From contig JASXTE010000009.1 in NCBI GenBank assembly GCA_030280995.1, forward strand, positions 32,270,001 to 32,334,000: a stretch of 64,000 nucleotides of DNA, in the 5' to 3' direction. Both the position numbers and the translations under genes were made by a program. This stretch comes from Hemileia vastatrix. Its lineage: Eukaryota; Basidiomycota; Pucciniomycetes; Pucciniales; Zaghouaniaceae. Below the pieces are notes generated by a model. It worked only from the letters and a program-made list of their open reading frames with translations, did not search any database and was not told the DNA's origin. Positions within the stretch are counted from its first letter, which is position 1, and every line of letters starts with the position of its first letter. This document shows, one piece after another, positions 11,501 through 22,929 of the stretch.

Positions 11501-12755
11501 ATAGGAATAGGTTTGATTTTCCAAGGTTCATGACAAACCACAGGAATCAAGTAACGTTCCCCATAAGAGTGCTTCAACACACCCCTTTCCTCCTCAAAAA
11601 AAGCCACAGCTTTTAACCTTAGCACAATAATGTGCAACAACAACTTCTTTTCTTCTTCAGACAACCACCCATCAGGACCAAAATTAACAACTTTCAACTT
11701 TTCCACAGTCACCCTAGCTGTCTCTACAAATTCTGAAGGATTCTTCACCAAAGGAGTACAGTACGGATCTCTTGACAAAGGAGGTCTCTTCAAGGGCAGA
11801 TTCAAACCCACAGGCATAGGCTCATTGACAGGCCTAATCTTCTGCGCTACCTTCTTATACTTTGCTGCTCCACCTTCAACTTGAGGGATCTTCAGGAAAT
11901 CTTCACCACCAGACCTGGAACAAAAACCAAGGGTTTCCCCATTGCTCACATGTGTGGCCAAGGTAATGTCTTTGAAAGGTGTAGAAGAAACCCTAGCGGT
12001 GCACAATTGGGAGGACTTACTTTTAGACCCCAATCTCACCACTCCAAAACTTTTCTGCAACTCCAAATCTTTATCTTCACTTCCATCTTCCAACTCTTCC
12101 AATCTTGATTCATCTTCAGAATCAACTCTTCTAAAATTGTGCAGTTTATCCTCATGCTGGAGGCCCAAAAATTGATCTTGATGATCTTCTTTCTTCATAA
12201 TTTTCTGCAGTTTAACCTCATTCTGGAGGCCCAAAAATAGATCTTGATGATCTTCACAAAAATATTTTGCATCTTCTTTCTTCATTATCTTCAGATTTTT
12301 TTTTTGATTTTCATGAATTATCTTGAAATTTTTATCTTCTTTTCTTGAGTTTTCTTCTGACCTACAAAAATAACCAGGGGTTTCCCCAATGCTCACAGGT
12401 GTGGCCCAGGTAATGTTTTTGAAAGGTGTAGAAGAAACCCTACCAGTGCACAATTGGGAGGACTTACTTTTAGACCCCAATCACCCTGTCCCAAAACTTT
12501 TCTGCATATCTTTCAATAAAGATATATAACCAATCTTCTTCTTTGAACTTGAATTAAAAATAATTAAGAATCTTGAGAGAGAACAGAGACTTGATAAAAA
12601 ACTTGATGAATACTTGCAGAGAAGAGAAACATTAAAAAGAGAAAGTTGAAAATCCACTTGGTATATCTCCAAGGGAGCTGACCTACTACAACCTGGGATT
12701 TACTCATCTTGGGGAGAGGTTGTAGCACTAGGGTGATCAGCCCTTATTACTCTAA
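8566..12755 (-). pseudogene. Pol of element A (linker-RT-RNase H-integrase), broken
   Basis: Read leftward from the frameshift site at 12753, it holds in order: a linker with an internal duplication (11932-12041 and 12375-12484) and two hairpin-type repeats; reverse transcriptase with IPAAIREDF, YSSPVFCVRKKNGKLR and the catalytic IFIDDGG (about 11075); RNase H with YLAVDSS (about 10590) and VDAKSL; a conserved segment containing GFYF and YLLTLERP; the integrase zinc site HEDLGH...CEEC; the integrase core VDGGPEFG; and a C-terminal GPY-type segment ending at 8566. At least six stops or frameshifts break it, including near 10711-10774, 10433, 9671 and 9339. It belongs to the same lineage as B pol (56125-60420). 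Confidence 0.88.
11932..12484 (-). repeat. Direct repeat inside A pol linker
   Basis: About 110 bp at 11932-12041 is repeated at 12375-12484. Both copies encode GSKSKSSQLCT followed by RVSSTPFK. The intervening part contains the 22-bp motif type in its CCTC/GAGG form (12142-12164 and about 12208-12230), translated as LGLQNEVKLQ-like peptides. Confidence 0.75.
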
Positions 12756-15128
12756 AAAAGACAGACTCTCAATAGAGCCTGAGCCGCACTCCAAAAAACC
12801 AGAGGCAGCACCCACTTCCTTCCTTCTCCTGCAACAGTCCATGCACTGGCACATTGAAGATAAACCAGGCCTGGTCTCCCAACCATCCTCTCCAGGGGAT
12901 GAAAACCTCATGTGAAGTCTCCTTTCATCTTAACCAGTCAACTCCAAACTGATTCCCAAATCAAATTGATAACCAATTCTTGCCTGAAAATCCATCAAGA
13001 ATGGCCACCCCAAAACTGCTTTTACATTACCTTTAGCGATGTAAAAATGAACCTTCCCTGAGGCTCCGCCAACATCTAACTTCACAAACTCTGAAATTCC
13101 AACCAATTCAGTGACATGGCCACCGATCCCTATTGAATTCCCACCAATACCCGTTTTGATGGGAAGGCCCATATGAGTTGCCTCAAACAAAGAAATCAGG
13201 TTTATCTGAGAACCTGAATCCATCAATGCCCTTGCCTCCCTGCCATTCAGAGTGACATTGAAATATTCCAGATGAGCAGATTAATGAGTTTCCAACCCCT
13301 CACCAAACTTTTCAGAAGAATCACAAATGTATTCTACCTCACCAGAAGAAACTCTTCTCCTGGTCAACAACTTTTTCTGCCTATCAGCCAACTCTGGACT
13401 GATAGCATAAAATTCCCCATAAGATAGGGAAACCTGACCCTGATTTCTCCTTTCCAGGACAGAGTCCATAAAATTAACTTTACCAGACACTACTGGCCTC
13501 TCAAAGTGAGCTCTTTGCTTCACCACCTTGGTCCTAGAAGATTCTTGAGGGCCGGCACCACCAACAGATTTACCATTAACAGGAACCAAAACAGATCCCT
13601 CACCAGAAGCACTAACTCCAGCAGGCTTTGGCAATGAAGCCAAAGGGACATCCTCCTCAGAGTCAGAATCAACCTCCATTGGCATTGGCTCACCATTCAT
13701 GTCCAATGCGCCAAAACTAGGTGGGCCCATGTCAGCCATACCCTTCTGCATCTTGTACAGATACTTGTTGCTGTACCTCTTCCTAGCTGCACTCATCTTA
13801 GGATCTACCTTTGAAGAACTTAGCTTTGGTTGGGCCTGAGAACTGCTCTTAGGCCTCCCCACCTTCCCTGCTTCCACTTCATAAACACCAGCCAAGCATT
13901 CTTCACTTGACTGTCCACCACAGGAATACAACTCCAAACCACCAAAGCAAGTGGAAAAAGAGACTTTATTGACCTCCTTTCCCTTTCCCTTTACTTCATC
14001 ATTCTCCTTACCAGAAGAATTCCCCTGCTCAGCAATCTCCTCAAACCTTGGCCTCCTTTGATTAAGACCATCCCTTCTCCTGACCAAAACAACAGGAGCC
14101 TGCCCCTCACTGGGCTTCACAAATGAACCATCAGGGAACTTGAAAACCCTGCCATAAAATTCCACCTTTCCTTCAGACACATTCCTGTTCAATGCCCAAC
14201 AATCATTGGAACTGTTCCCCCTCCTGCTGCAATAAGAGCAGACCTAAAGATCACTCCTACCAGCCCTCCTATCAAAATCTCTTGGCTGAGAAGGTGCCTT
14301 ATTTACCTTCTTAGCCTCCTGAATTAAAATATGCAGCTGCTTTGTGAGATCAGCCAACTGGTCCACCACTGGGTCCCTCTCCTGTTTAAAACCCTGCACC
14401 ATATTCTACTCCTCCTTCTTCACCCTAACTTCCTAATCAGCCAAAGCCTCACTGATTTTGCTGACATATTTGGCACACCCCTCTTGATAGGTGTCCACAG
14501 CCAATAACTTAAAATGGGCCTCAACAGCCTCCTTCACCTTATCCAAGGCAGGAAACTTCTTGTCCCCATTAGAAAGAGTCTTCATCAAGTCCTTCCTTGA
14601 CAGCTCCTACAACACATCCATCCTGACATCTATAGCCAGGGAAGACCAAAAAACATCCTTGGCAGCATTTTCATGTTTCAGCTCCTCCACTTCCACCAAG
14701 TATTCCACCACAGGATCAAACTGTAGCAGAAACTTTCTGTAACTATGCAAGTTACCAACACCACCATAAGATTTCCATTCACTTAAATCCTTATTCAGAT
14801 CCACCATAGTGAGCCTAACACCCCATCTATCTACCATCTCCCTACACAATAACTTCCAATCCCTCTTCTTGTAGCCCGAAATGGCCACATTCTCCTTCTC
14901 CACTGCCCTATCACCAATGAAGAAGATACTCTTCTTCACCATGTCCAGGTAAGAAGCATCATCCACTCCAGCAGGGGTTTCATACTTCTCCAGAAACCAC
15001 TTGACATCCTTCCCTTTAAACTTGGTACCATCCCAAGTTTTAACCCTTACACACTCCTAGACCATCACAGCAGGAGGACCATCTCCCCCACTGACAGTCA
15101 CCACAGGAATAGAGGAACCAGAAGCCAT
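12747..15128 (-). pseudogene. Gag-protease of element A, broken
   Basis: ATG is at 15128 (MASGSSIPVV), followed soon by a TAG. The capsid-like region includes DRWGVRLTMVDLNKDLSEW; then come a zinc knuckle CSYCSRRGNSSNDC (about 14215-14255, His replaced by Asn) and a C-terminal retroviral-type aspartic protease with MDSGSQINLI (about 13220) and AVLGWPFLMDF. The protease is therefore in the gag frame, as in B. Several stops interrupt it, including near 14616, 14244, 13281 and 12930. The frame ends at the slippery site. Confidence 0.85.
12753..12759 (-). promoter_or_regulatory. Candidate -1 frameshift site between gag and pol (A)
   Basis: On the minus strand the gag frame reads TCT TTT TTA GAG TAA. 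T TTT TTA is a canonical X XXY YYZ slippery heptamer, and the -1 frame continues as pol. The stop codon (12747-12749) follows one codon later. B has the same arrangement with T TTT TTG at 60414-60420. Confidence 0.75.
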
Positions 15129-15198
15129 TCCTCCAGACCAAAACATGAAAATAAGCCAACCAAAGAAAACAGAGATTCCAAAGAGCTAGAAAGTTCTA

Positions 15199-15215
15199 CC
15201 CCACGTTGGGCGCCA
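15199..15215 (-). promoter_or_regulatory. Primer-binding site of element A
   Basis: TGGCGCCCAACGTGGGG (minus strand) begins four bases inside the 5' LTR. The leading TGG is complementary to the CCA end of a tRNA. B has TGGCGCCCCATGTGGGG at the same place. The tRNA species is not identified. Confidence 0.8.
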
Positions 15216-15219
15216 GAGT

Positions 15220-16278
15220 TGTAGACAATCCTATAGTGCTAGCTATAGGCCTTGACCAAGGGAGTTGGAGAAAAACCAGAGAAAAAATCCCCTGTCCCTT
15301 TAGAAAATAGAGTGAGATTTACTTGCTAAATTAAGTTGGTTCCTGTTTTCTAAAGCCCCTTTTTCAACACACTTGACTGCTTGATGAGCCAAGAAAGTAG
15401 ACCCCAGACGGACTACCAGACCAAAGAACTGAAATGTAGACCAATGTCCACACCAGAGAAAGCAAAGATACTTGATGTAGGCTTCAAATCCACACCAGAG
15501 TATACCAGAGAACCTGTTGCTAAAATTAAGTTAAATGAAGAACTAACCTTGCAACAAACACAGCCAATTGTGGCCAAAAACAGTGAAAAGTGAGTGAGGA
15601 ACAAGGATATCATCTCTGGATGGTTGTATGATAATTAAAGTTGCCCCAAACTGTCTTATTCACAATGTAAACATAGACCACTATCTAAGAGCCTATGCAC
15701 ACCAACAAATTTGGTGCCTCTACCAGCCAAATTGAATTAAAAACCTTCCAGAAGAGCTCCCCAACTTTCTAGAACAGAGGCAGACGGGCCGCCTGACGTC
15801 GGAGATGCAGCCTTAAGTGGCCTGGCCTCCATGAAGCCAGAAAACCAATAAAAACACCTAATCTACTTAGAAAAATTAACTACAACTACTAAAACCCTTA
15901 AAACACGGAATTACACTATAACAACATTGAGACATGAAATATAGAGCTAAATTAGCCCTATCCAATGGTACTAAGTACTTAACCCTAAGACTTAAGGTTA
16001 TCCTGTAAATCACGAAAAACAAAATTAAACAGCTATCTTTTGTAACTGAAGAATGAGGAAATGACCCCGTAAAACTTAGAATATGAAAAATATTATCAGG
16101 ACATTAAATATATAGAAAATCGGGGACTATCCAATGATAGTACCCACATACCCGTAGTCCCAATATTCACGGAATAAAACCAGAAAAACACCCAATTCTC
16201 CAGAAGATGCCAATTAAGACATGCATAAACAGCACCAAACAACACAACAATGGCCCCTGCCAATGTTGTAAGACCACA
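15220..16278 (-). repeat. 5' LTR of element A
   Basis: It is the partner of 3289-4378, with TG...CA ends, and carries several substitutions and small deletions relative to it. Confidence 0.92.
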
Positions 16279-16592
16279 GCAGATTTCAAACGAAATAAGC
16301 ACTTGAATTTTTCAAAAAAATTACTTATTTCAAAAAAGGGTGTCAGTTATGACCTCAAATCAGCACTTTTTTCCTGTTTTTTTCACAACCACATATTGGC
16401 CACAACATCCCTTCCTTTCTTGCCTCATCCCTGTCACATGTGAAACACTGATCTTTCTTGCTCCCTACCCATCAATCCTCAGCACACACCCTTTCCTAAC
16501 ATTCTCAACATTTTGACCAGGCATTTTTACATTCTTTTTTACTTATTTCTTCTACCTCTTAATATCTTTTCTTTCTATGTAACAGTTTTATA

Positions 16593-17900
16593 ATGCCACC
16601 CATACATTCCAAATCTCAAAAGGTAAATCAAAAATCTGCTTTGTCACAAAAGTCTCCTCGTAAAGCAAGCCCCACACCTGAAAAATCAAAGTCAGGTCAG
16701 CTAAAAAAGGATGATTATATCATCATAATCAACTTCCTTAAAATAAAATCAAATTATGATGCAATTTTTCGATGTGAAAAGTCCACTTGTATTGGACACC
16801 CACCTTCTTCACAGGTTAATGGCTACTTATTGATGGCCAATGAAGTAAGGAAGAAAACAAGGGGGAGAATCAATGTCAATCCTAAACAAATGAAGGAGAG
16901 ATTTAAGAGTTATTAATCAAAATATAAAAAGGCTCATAATTCTGAAAATCAAACTGGCTTTGGTATTGACAATGATTATTTGGAGATTGGAATTACTAAT
17001 GTTTCCAAAAAGCTCAATGTCATGTGTCCTTTCTATGAGGAAATGGATAATGTTTTTGGCTCCTGAGCTGGTTTAAACCCTTAGTTTCTACACAATACTA
17101 CTAAGGATATACCCTCTGGATCCAAACCTTCCTATAGTCCTCCTGACATACCTTTACTTAAAGGAGATCAATCCCCTCCACCTTCTAACCATAGCTCAGC
17201 AGAAGATGATCACAACTATCAAGCAGAAAAATTAAATCGCAGCAGATCTTAATCCTCAGAGCCCCAAAATTTAAATGTATGTTTACTTTTTCTTTTTTCT
17301 TCAATTCTTCTCTAAATTTCTCTTTCTTTATATTCTACTCCAACTAAAACTCAAACTCCATTAAATAATCTCTATTCTTGAAATGTGAATCCTGCTTTAG
17401 AAGCTTCTTTAGATGAACTTCCTGAAGCCTCTTTTTCAAACTCCAAACTAAAGAAACAACCCTCAACTTCAATGAACTTGAACCATCTTTTGAAACGTGA
17501 TAATACTTCAACAAGCTCAATTGGCTCCCTTGAGGATTATTTTTAAAAAAAAGATATAAGTAAGATTTTTTTACTATATATCTTATACATTGACTTATTT
17601 TTTATTTATTTCTAGTTAATTTTCTCAGCAAAATCAACTATTGCAAAAAATGCCCTTGACTTTGAGAAGATGAAGTTTGATCATATGCTAAGGAAAGATC
17701 AGCAAGCCTTAGATTTGGAAGAAAATAAAATTGAGGAAGAGCAGATGGAAAGAGTAAATGACCATCAATTACAAAGAGAAATGGCTACTTGTGAATTTGA
17801 AAAACAAGAAGTTTAAAAAAAAGATTTCATTATGGAATGTGTAAAAAATGGCCAATCTCAAGAGGACATTAAAAAAATGCTTGACCTTTTCAATCAATAA
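16593..17900 (+). pseudogene. Harbinger accessory (SANT/Myb-like) gene, broken
   Basis: ATG at 16593 opens a 107-codon frame (Ser/Lys/Pro-rich start, then a helical DNA-binding-like block containing QVNGYLLMANEV and NPKQMKERFKSY) that ends at a TAA. Coding-like sequence continues in the same frame (SENQTGFGIDNDYLEIG) through Ser/Pro-rich text. Probable introns follow at about 17280-17340 and 17560-17620, and the gene ends in a charged coiled-coil-like segment with ALDLEENKIEEEQMERVND and a stop near 17900. Harbinger transposons usually pair a transposase with such a protein; the domain assignment is by resemblance only. Confidence 0.55.
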
Positions 17901-17978
17901 ATTGTTTTTCTAGTTAAATTAATTTTGTTTGATTTCTTTTTGGTAATATTTTCTTATATGCTTACTTATAGAAGATCT

Positions 17979-18136
17979 TGAATATAGTACTTTTTTTTGA
18001 CAAATTTTCAAAAATATCATACAATTTTTCTATCTTTACATTCAAGTCAATAACTTTGCTAATACTTTTTTTTGACAAAAATTTAAAAATATAATACCAT
18101 TTTTCTATCTTTACTTTCAAGTCAAAAATTTTGCTT
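17979..18136. repeat. Tandem 80-bp repeat in Harbinger
   Basis: Two neighbouring copies (about 17979-18057 and 18060-18136) share TACTTTTTTTTGACAAA and TTTTTCTATCTTTAC. They lie just past the end of the accessory gene. Confidence 0.65.
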
Positions 18137-18179
18137 ATCTAAATACTGCTATGTCATTAGATCACTATATCTCTTTTGA

Positions 18180-18335
18180 AAATTTGGAATACCTCCCCTT
18201 GAATTTTATTGAAACAAGGGGTGGTTGGTACCACCAAATTTTTCTAAGTCATCAATTTCATATGTCAGATTTAAAAATTTGGCAATACCCTCCCCTGCAT
18301 TTAATTGAAGTAAAAGGTGAAATTCACCAAAATTT
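18180..18335. repeat. Paired AAATTTGG inverted repeats in Harbinger
   Basis: Two successive inverted repeats of AAATTTGG...CCAAATTT type, with CCCCTTG/CAAGGGG inside the first, occupy this stretch. An open frame across it (18151-18342) has no recognisable domain and is probably chance. Confidence 0.5.
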
Positions 18336-18697
18336 AATATAATTACGCAAATTAATTAATATATAAATAAGATATGTCGAATATACTACTTTTAAAGTAA
18401 TGACAATTCCTCATGCCAAAATGCAGATCAAGTCTAGAAACTAAGTTTGAGACTTTCCACAGGTATAGGCTAGAGGAAACCCATGAAAAAAATTAATGTT
18501 GTGATTATTACCTTTTATACAACCCAAGGTCATTGGCTCATTACTTTAATTTGGTAACGTGACATATCAGATTTATTTATTAAAAAATTATGGAATACTA
18601 TTAAATATTTGGTGACTCTACGAATCCCCATACTTTTTAGATCTACCTAAAGAATTTTTAAATTTATTACCTTTTTCTTCTTTTTTTAACTTGTTTA

Positions 18698-19695
18698 TCT
18701 GTTGGATTAACTTTTGACTGATCTGGAAAGAGCAACCAAAATGTTTGAAGTCTTGAAAAGATTCCAAACCTGGAGGAGCCTTTGTGGTTTGGTGAATATT
18801 TTAAGAAGATTTCCAAAATGTTTCAATGATTCCATTTCCTAATCCAAAATCAATTATACATTTATTATCCGGGAAATGTAATCAATGTCCTTTAATTTTA
18901 GCAGGTGACGGAATAGGTTGTCCAGTGATAGGATTAATATATGAGAAAATTCCATAAGTAAGTTAATTGGCATCACTTGAGTTGGTGTGAATTCAGTTAT
19001 GAAACCCAGAATGAGTGATTATAACATTTGAAAACATTAGATAATCACTGCTAATATCATCCCATTCAGAGTCCCACCAATTTGGTATTCCAAGTCTTGT
19101 AGCAAGTTCATGATTTTTCTCAAAAGCTTTATTGAAGAGTTTTTTTAGTTGAAGAGCAAGAAATGAATTAAATGAAGGTAATGTATTCCATTTTCGAAAA
19201 TAATTATCTAATTCAGCTTTAGATAAAGATCTGAGTAAATAATATATGCCTATATAATTAAATTCAGTAATATGATATTAAAAAATACAGAAATTTTTTT
19301 CAACATACCAAGAGAAAATCATTTATCAAATCCAGGTCTCCATCCAATACCAAAAATAATACCATCCAACAAATTCTTATTCCTTAAAGGTCAGTAAACC
19401 AAAGCCATTTGATAGAGTTTTATGATGAGATCGCTGAGTTTATTAAATGATTCACCTTTTAAATCATTAAAAGAATGGTTTTTATAAATAAATCAAGGTT
19501 TGAAAGTATTATTAACAACAGCTTTGACTTCATCACCTCCAATTTCAGTTAAATAATGTATATTTTAAGGTAATGTTTTTGGAAAATTGTTTTTTTAAAC
19601 TTTAGTTTTATAGCACTTGATTTTTGAAATATGGCCAAATATTTTATCCAAATGAATCTTTTTTTTAAATATCTTTTATTTCAGTGCTCATTATT
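18698..19695 (-). pseudogene. Tet-like 2OG-Fe(II) oxygenase, decayed cargo gene
   Basis: Read on the minus strand with several stops: YLTEIGGDEVKAVVNNTF, then NLLDGIIFGIGWRPGFDK, an apparent GT-AG intron (about 19250-19310), LATRLGIPNWWDSEWDD, ITHSGFHN, a broken His-x-Asp site (HTN), LTYGIFSYINPITGQPIP, FPDNKCIIDFG, WKSS-x-NIHQTT and FGCSFQISQKL. I recognise this order as the fungal Tet-like 2OG-Fe(II) oxygenase family, whose iron ligands are H-x-D and a distal His. The distal His (NIHQTT) is kept and the Asp is replaced. The gene lies wholly inside the Harbinger element, between its accessory gene and its transposase. It could be captured cargo or an older nested insertion. Confidence 0.6.
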
Positions 19696-19984
19696 TTTTG
19701 TCAATGTTTTAGATGATGATTGAAAAGATGTTGAATTTCAAGATGATAATGAAGATAAAGAAGAAGAGAGTGAGGTAAGTGGTTAATCTGAATTTAAAGA
19801 CATGTATTTTTCTACATATAATTTTTTTACTTTTCAAATACCCAAAATTATACATTAAAAAAAAACTAACTTAATTTAAATTAAAAAAAAATTCCTCAAA
19901 AAATAAATAAGAATTTTTTTTATTTCAATTGAACTTGATGAATATTTTTCTCTAAAATTCAGAAAAAAAATCAAAAAAACTGTG

Positions 19985-20425
19985 AAATTTTTTTTATCCC
20001 TTCACCATTCCCCTCAATTCCCCCCTCCAAACCCCCCTCCCACCTCCCCAAAACCCTTGTACAAACCCCCCCTCCAACCTCCCCACATCCCCCAAATACC
20101 CCCCAATCCACCCCTCCAATACCCCTCATAACCCCCCCATCCCCTCCAATCCCCCTCATAACCCCCCAATCCCCCCCTCCAATCCCCCTCATTAAGTTAA
20201 TGAACAATGATGAATATTTGTTCAGTAACTTAACAATTCATTAGCAAATTGTTAAGGAGGAATGAGGGGGGGGTAGGGGGATTTTGAGGGGGATTGCAGG
20301 GGGAGTTGGGGGGGTTCTGAGGGGGAAAGGAGGGGGGATTGGAGGGGGGAATAGGAGGTGGGGATTGGAGGTTATTTGAAGGGGGGATTTGGGGGATTTG
20401 GAGGGGGGTTAGAGAGAAATGAATG
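19985..20425. repeat. C-rich and G-rich inverted arms
   Basis: A C-tract array (about 19990-20190, CCCCCCTCCAA-like units) and a G-tract array (about 20255-20420, GGGGGGATT-like units) flank an AT-rich centre that has its own hairpins (AACTTAACAATT/AAATTGTTAAGG). The arms can pair with each other, and each could form G-quadruplex or i-motif structures. This is the most GC-biased stretch in an otherwise AT-rich window. The open frames across it are low-complexity artefacts. Confidence 0.75.
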
Positions 20426-20660
20426 AGGGTAGGAAATGAGAACACCAACAAGGGAAAGAAAGGGAGAGATGAGACCAAAGACAGAGAATAGGGAGGATAG
20501 AGTGAGCCAAAAAGGGGGGAATAAGGCAGCCAAAAGAGGTAAAAGGGGGATATATCCATTCCAAGGAGAGGGTAAAGGTGGGAAAAAGCCCAGGCCAAGG
20601 GGTGATAAAGAAAAGGATGAATGAGAGAAAAGAGGGAAGGGAGAGAGAAAAAAAAGGTTA
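20426..20660. other. Purine-rich spacer
   Basis: The plus strand is almost all A and G. Frames in both directions (for example Arg/Lys/Glu-rich 20436-20624) are compositional. I see no gene. Confidence 0.5.
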
Positions 20661-20661
20661 A

Positions 20662-21385
20662 TTTTACATATAAATTAAAAAAAAAAGCACTTACAAAAAA
20701 AAACCCAAAAAAAAGCTAAAGAAAAAATTATCAAAAAATCAAGTAAAAATGAAAAAATGACTTACCTGGAGAGATGAGTTGAGAAAAAAGAAATAGAATT
20801 GAAATTGTTTAAGTGATGTAAGAAGAGAGGTGGGAACAGATGTGATTGAAGAAAAAAAAGAGAGCAACTGAAAAAATATGCGTTTTCAGAAGATATGCAA
20901 TTTCATGTTGAGTTGATGAAAGATAACACAGAGAGATAAAAAAAGAAGACTTTAAAAGCAAATTCAAAAACAAAATAAATATGCAAAAAAAAATTACAAT
21001 TCTGAGTGAATAAAACATTCAAATAGATCATTTTACCTATAAATTTAAAAAACGTAATTACAAAAAAAAACCCAAAAAAAAAATAGCAAAAAATTAAGTA
21101 AAAATAAAAAAATGACTTACTTGGAGAGATGAGTTGAGAAAAAAGAAATAGAAATGAAATTTTTTGAGTGATGTCAGAAGAGAGGAGGAAACAGATTTGA
21201 GTGAAGAAAAAAAAGAGAGCGACTGAAAAAATATGCATTTTCAGAAAATATTTGATTTCATGTTGAGTTGATGAAAGATAAAACAGAGAGATAAAAAAAT
21301 AAGACTTTAACAGCAAATTCAAAAACAAAATAAATATGCAAAAAAAATTACCATTCTCAGTGAATAAAACATACAAATTGACCAT
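20662..21385. repeat. Tandem duplication, about 350 bp units
   Basis: Unit 1 (about 20662-21034) and unit 2 (about 21035-21385) share long stretches, including GACTTACYTGGAGAGATGAG and the A-rich CAAATTCAAAAACAAAATAA block. On the minus strand each unit contains CCAG|GTAAGT or CAAG|GTAAGT, a good splice donor, so the unit may hold a duplicated 3' exon or UTR of the transposase transcript. Confidence 0.7.
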
Positions 21386-21404
21386 TTGAAGAGTATGAAA
21401 AAAA

Positions 21405-22665
21405 AAAAATTGTGTTGAAAAATGTTGGAGTGTTATTGGAAGAATTTTTGCTCTTATACAAGTTGATTGAGAAATAGAAGTGTTGGATATAGTTGGAGGT
21501 GAATCAACTTGTTCATCTTCATACAGCTCTAACCATTGATCTTTGAGGTCAACAAGTAGGTTATGAAGTATAGTGCGACACAGAATCCAGTTGATCACTG
21601 CCTCCATTTCAGATTTATTTCTAAGAGAGCTTCTTAATTCCCTTAAACTAGAAAAAAAGCCTTTCAAGATTCCAATAGAATGTTCAATATGGACTCTTGA
21701 CTTTTCCAAATGATTGTTGAACTTGACATTTTGACTGTCTTCTGAAGCTGCTCCCGGAAGAGCAGGAAGTACATACTTTCCATTTGCATAAGCAGAAACT
21801 GCAAGAAGATACTGATCTTCATCAAAGAATTTTTCAGGTTCATTTGAAATTAGCATTCTTTGGAAGATGTAGGAGTCATGACATGAGCCAGGATAGCCAG
21901 CAAAGAGTGTAATAAATTTTTTGTTAACGTCACATATAAGCTGAACGGAAATTGAATATCTATAAAGAGACAGTTTTTTGTGTTAGTTTAAAAGAGAATG
22001 AAAGGAGTTAAAAATAATCTACATCTTTTTACGGTCAAAGTAATTGTTTCCACCTTGAGCAGGTTTCTGGCTCAAAGGAATAGTAGTACCGTCAACAAAA
22101 CCAATACATCCTGGGAAGCCCTCTGCTTGCATAACATGAGATGATTCAAGTTGCTCTTCTTTTGTTGGCCAGGTGAGAAGTTGAGATTCCAAGGAGTTGA
22201 TGGCAGTGATGCATTTTTTGGTATAAGTGTTAGCTGAAGCATACCTTAAATCAAAGACATTTTCTAAACATTTCAAAGCGGCTCCGTTACCATTGTAACC
22301 CAAATGACATAGTGTGATGGCCAATTGAGTTGAGGATGTCATTGTTCTTTTTGAGAATTATTGTGAAATATGGGATGATCCTGAATAAGCTCAAACAATT
22401 TAAGGGAAAATTCCGGAGAATTCCTGAACAACTGTCTAAAACTGGGTGTAGATAGGTTAAGCAGTGTTTAGATGGTGTACTTAGGGGTATGAAGTACTTG
22501 AGGCTTTCTGGGAAGAAGGTAACGTTTTGTGGCCATTTTTGATAAAAAGACAAAATATTCTTCTAGATCAGAATTAGAATTGCAATCAGAGTCCAAGAGC
22601 AGTTCAAGAGCCATGAAAGTCATTGCTTTATGTAATTTATCACGATTTGAAAGTGAGTAAGGCAT
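21405..22665 (-). pseudogene. Harbinger-type DDE transposase, broken
   Basis: ATG at 22665 (MPYSLSNRDKLHK) starts an N-terminal region with a TAA at 22468, followed in frame by FRNSPEFSLKLFELIQDHPIF, a typical PIF/Harbinger motif. Next come LAITLCHLGYNGNGAALKCL and the first catalytic Asp in GFVDGTTIPL. A 63-bp intron (21960-22022) leads into SVQLICDVNKKFITLFAGYPG, then LLAVSAYANGKYVLP, then the catalytic Glu in RVHIEHSIGILKGFF. In the family the motif LLADSAY carries the second Asp; here it is Val. With the stop and frameshift near 22330-22370, the copy is inactive. The frame ends in AT-rich sequence near 21405. Confidence 0.8.
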
Positions 22666-22929
22666 TACTCTTATATGATATGATATGAAAATGTAAATGA
22701 TGTACAATGTTTTGAGTTATGAATTGTTATGCTGTGGAGTGCTGTGTATGATTGGGATGATGCTTAAAAATCAGTGAAATGGGACTTGATGGTGAAATCA
22801 GCACTTTTGGTTGAGAAGGTGCGAATTTGGGTAAAATAAGTGACTTATTTCATTTTGAAATACACCAGTATTGGGGCCAGTGTGTTTTGGAAATCCGCAC
22901 TTAAATAAGTTTGGATTTGGTCCAATTTT

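Larger units (their letters stand above)
3289..16278 (-). mobile_element. LTR retrotransposon A (Ty3/Gypsy), decayed, with antisense genes
   Basis: Two LTRs (3289-4378 and 15220-16278) with TG...CA ends enclose gag-pol on the minus strand. A primer-binding site borders the right (5') LTR and a polypurine tract borders the left (3') LTR. The flanks GCGG (3285-3288) and GCAG (16279-16282) look like a 4-bp target duplication with one change. Between pol and the 3' LTR are two plus-strand zinc-cluster genes and a series of inverted-repeat modules. Many stops and frameshifts in gag and pol, and visibly diverged LTRs, show it is old. Confidence 0.9.

Noticed and set aside
20230..20598. Pro-rich 122-codon frame and its reverse-strand partner
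   Set aside because: Purely a translation of G-tract and C-tract repeats.
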